Shown here one piece after another: positions 6,618 to 7,080 of a stretch of DNA of 7,080 bases. Where the stretch lies: NCBI GenBank assembly GCA_030590765.1, contig JAUVCP010000107.1, positions 1-7,080 of the forward strand. Reading direction: 5' to 3'. Position 1 is the stretch's first letter. Each line of letters starts with the position of its first letter. The DNA is from Flavobacteriaceae bacterium. Lineage in GTDB: Bacteria > Bacteroidota > Bacteroidia > Flavobacteriales > Flavobacteriaceae. The translations under genes and the position numbers were made by a program. Under the pieces are notes generated by a model. It searched no databases. It saw only the letters and a program-made list of their open reading frames with translations, and was not told the origin of the DNA.

Positions 6618-6785
6618 TTATTCCTCCTTTTTCTTTCTCTCAATGGCCGCCTTTAAAATTCCTCTATGGGTAACCACATTCACTAATTTCCACCCCATTT
6701 TTGCATAACTATTGATAAGGTCTTCAAAATCCTGCTGAGATTTAACGGCAGTTCCTGTTTGTTTGATAATTTTATATTCTTTCAT
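6618..6785 (-). CDS. DUF4177-type small protein (copy B)
   Basis: A 55-residue frame starts at ATG 6785 (MKEYKIIKQTG...) and ends at TAA 6618-6620. The pattern MKEYKII, a helix containing FEDLINSYAKMGWKLVNVV and a final strand LKAAIERK matches the DUF4177 layout as I recall it: beta, helix, a conserved GW, beta, with a basic C-terminus. The protein has no signal peptide or membrane segment and would be cytoplasmic. It ends 12 nt before the PH-like protein's ATG, and the reading frame has normal codon use for the window, so it is probably real despite its size. It is a divergent paralogue of the next gene upstream. The function of DUF4177 is unknown. A weak promoter (TTG at 6857-6855, then TATTATTG at 6831-6824 after 23 nt, one mismatch) may precede it. 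Confidence 0.7.
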   Translation of the reverse strand: MKEYKIIKQTGTAVKSQQDFEDLINSYAKMGWKLVNVVTHRGILKAAIERKKKEE

Positions 6786-6868
6786 TACTTTTTATTAATT
6801 TAAACCTTTCATATATCCAATTGCAATAATACTATAATTCCTTTTGAAGTTTTACAAAAAAAAAGGTT

Positions 6869-7033
6869 CTATCTATATTTTTCGCGTTCTAATATAACTT
6901 TTGAAATATTCCCATGACCATCTCCCACAGCACTTTTAACCTCCCAGCCTTCTCTTGCATACTGGTTAATTGCATTTTCCAAATATGAAGTTTTCTTCCA
7001 AATACTTTTTTCAATTATTTTATATTCCTTCAT
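6869..7033 (-). CDS. DUF4177-type small protein (copy A)
   Basis: A 54-residue frame starts at ATG 7033 (MKEYKIIEKSIW...) and ends at TAG 6869-6871. It shares the first seven residues with copy B, and the centre INQYAREGWEVKSAV aligns with INSYAKMGWKLVNVV of copy B, including the conserved Tyr-Ala and Gly-Trp. It ends with KVILEREK, matching KAAIERKK. The region between these anchors differs, so the duplication is old. No signal peptide or membrane helix is visible. An 83-nt gap separates it from copy B, unlike the tight spacing of the rest of the cluster. The frame is well supported by paralogy, but its function is unknown. Confidence 0.7.
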   Translation of the reverse strand: MKEYKIIEKSIWKKTSYLENAINQYAREGWEVKSAVGDGHGNISKVILEREKYR

Positions 7034-7044
7034 TCTTTTATGAT

Positions 7045-7080
7045 TTAATGACTTAAAGTTCCTGCATTCACAACTGGCGT
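7045..7080 (-). CDS. Possible C-terminal end of another gene cut by the window edge
   Basis: On the minus strand from the right edge, one frame reads 11 codons (TPVVNAGTLSH) to a TAA at 7045-7047, 11 nt before the DUF4177 copy A ATG. A second frame stays open and stops with a TGA overlapping that ATG, but it is Cys- and Arg-rich and less convincing. The first fits the tight spacing of the cluster. It is too short to identify. Confidence 0.3.
   Translation of the reverse strand, partial: TPVVNAGTLSH

Noticed and set aside
6786..6868. CCTTTT/AAAAGG pairing in the gap between the two DUF4177 genes as a terminator
   Set aside because: The stem is mostly A-T, with a loop of about 16 nt and no T-tract after it; the poly-T is in the left arm, so the match may be just low-complexity sequence.

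Overview
The window looks like chromosomal DNA of a member of the Bacteroidota, most likely a Flavobacteriia. It is strongly AT-rich. Several genes belong to families that are largely Bacteroidota-specific (a DUF4369-type lipoprotein, a DUF4421-type outer-membrane protein). Shine-Dalgarno sequences are mostly absent, and there are matches to the Bacteroidota promoter consensus (TTG, a 17-23 nt gap, then TAnnTTTG). No rRNA, tRNA, CRISPR array, transposase, phage gene or integrase was found.

Layout. Positions 1-356 hold no complete gene, but contain two overlapping inverted repeats (290-347) just beyond the stop of a minus-strand DUF4369-like lipoprotein (357-1052). A minus-strand set follows: a DUF819 (YjcL-like) polytopic membrane protein (1124-2440), a NahK-like sugar 1-kinase of the APH fold (2533-3579) and a sugar-1-phosphate nucleotidyltransferase (3567-4460). 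The last two overlap by 13 nt. Upstream of the transferase is an orphan open frame (4475-4717) that resembles the C-terminal tail of an M14-type zinc carboxypeptidase, probably the remains of a deleted gene. A divergent promoter region (about 4718-4872) separates this from a plus-strand DUF4421 outer-membrane beta-barrel gene (4873-5874). That gene converges with, and overlaps by 4 nt, a minus-strand run of small genes: a ribbon-helix-helix protein (5871-6053), a two-helix membrane protein with a PH-like domain (6060-6605) and two DUF4177-type miniproteins (6618-6785 and 6869-7033). A short possible tail of another gene (7045-7080) follows at the edge.

How the genes may work together. The kinase and transferase make a coherent two-step route: an N-acetylhexosamine (or similar sugar) is phosphorylated at C1 and then converted to an NDP-sugar, bypassing the 6-phosphate route. 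DUF819 lies downstream on the same strand and is a candidate importer for this pathway. If the upstream remnant really was a carboxypeptidase, the original locus may have handled peptidoglycan or glycopeptide fragments. The small-gene set at the right looks like one transcription unit with a DNA-binding protein as its last gene. Its function is unknown.

The most notable items are the putative salvage operon with its orphan transporter, the carboxypeptidase scar between a promoter and that operon, the small-gene cassette with two divergent DUF4177 copies, and the crossing inverted repeats near 290-347. No system here can be called new from sequence alone.
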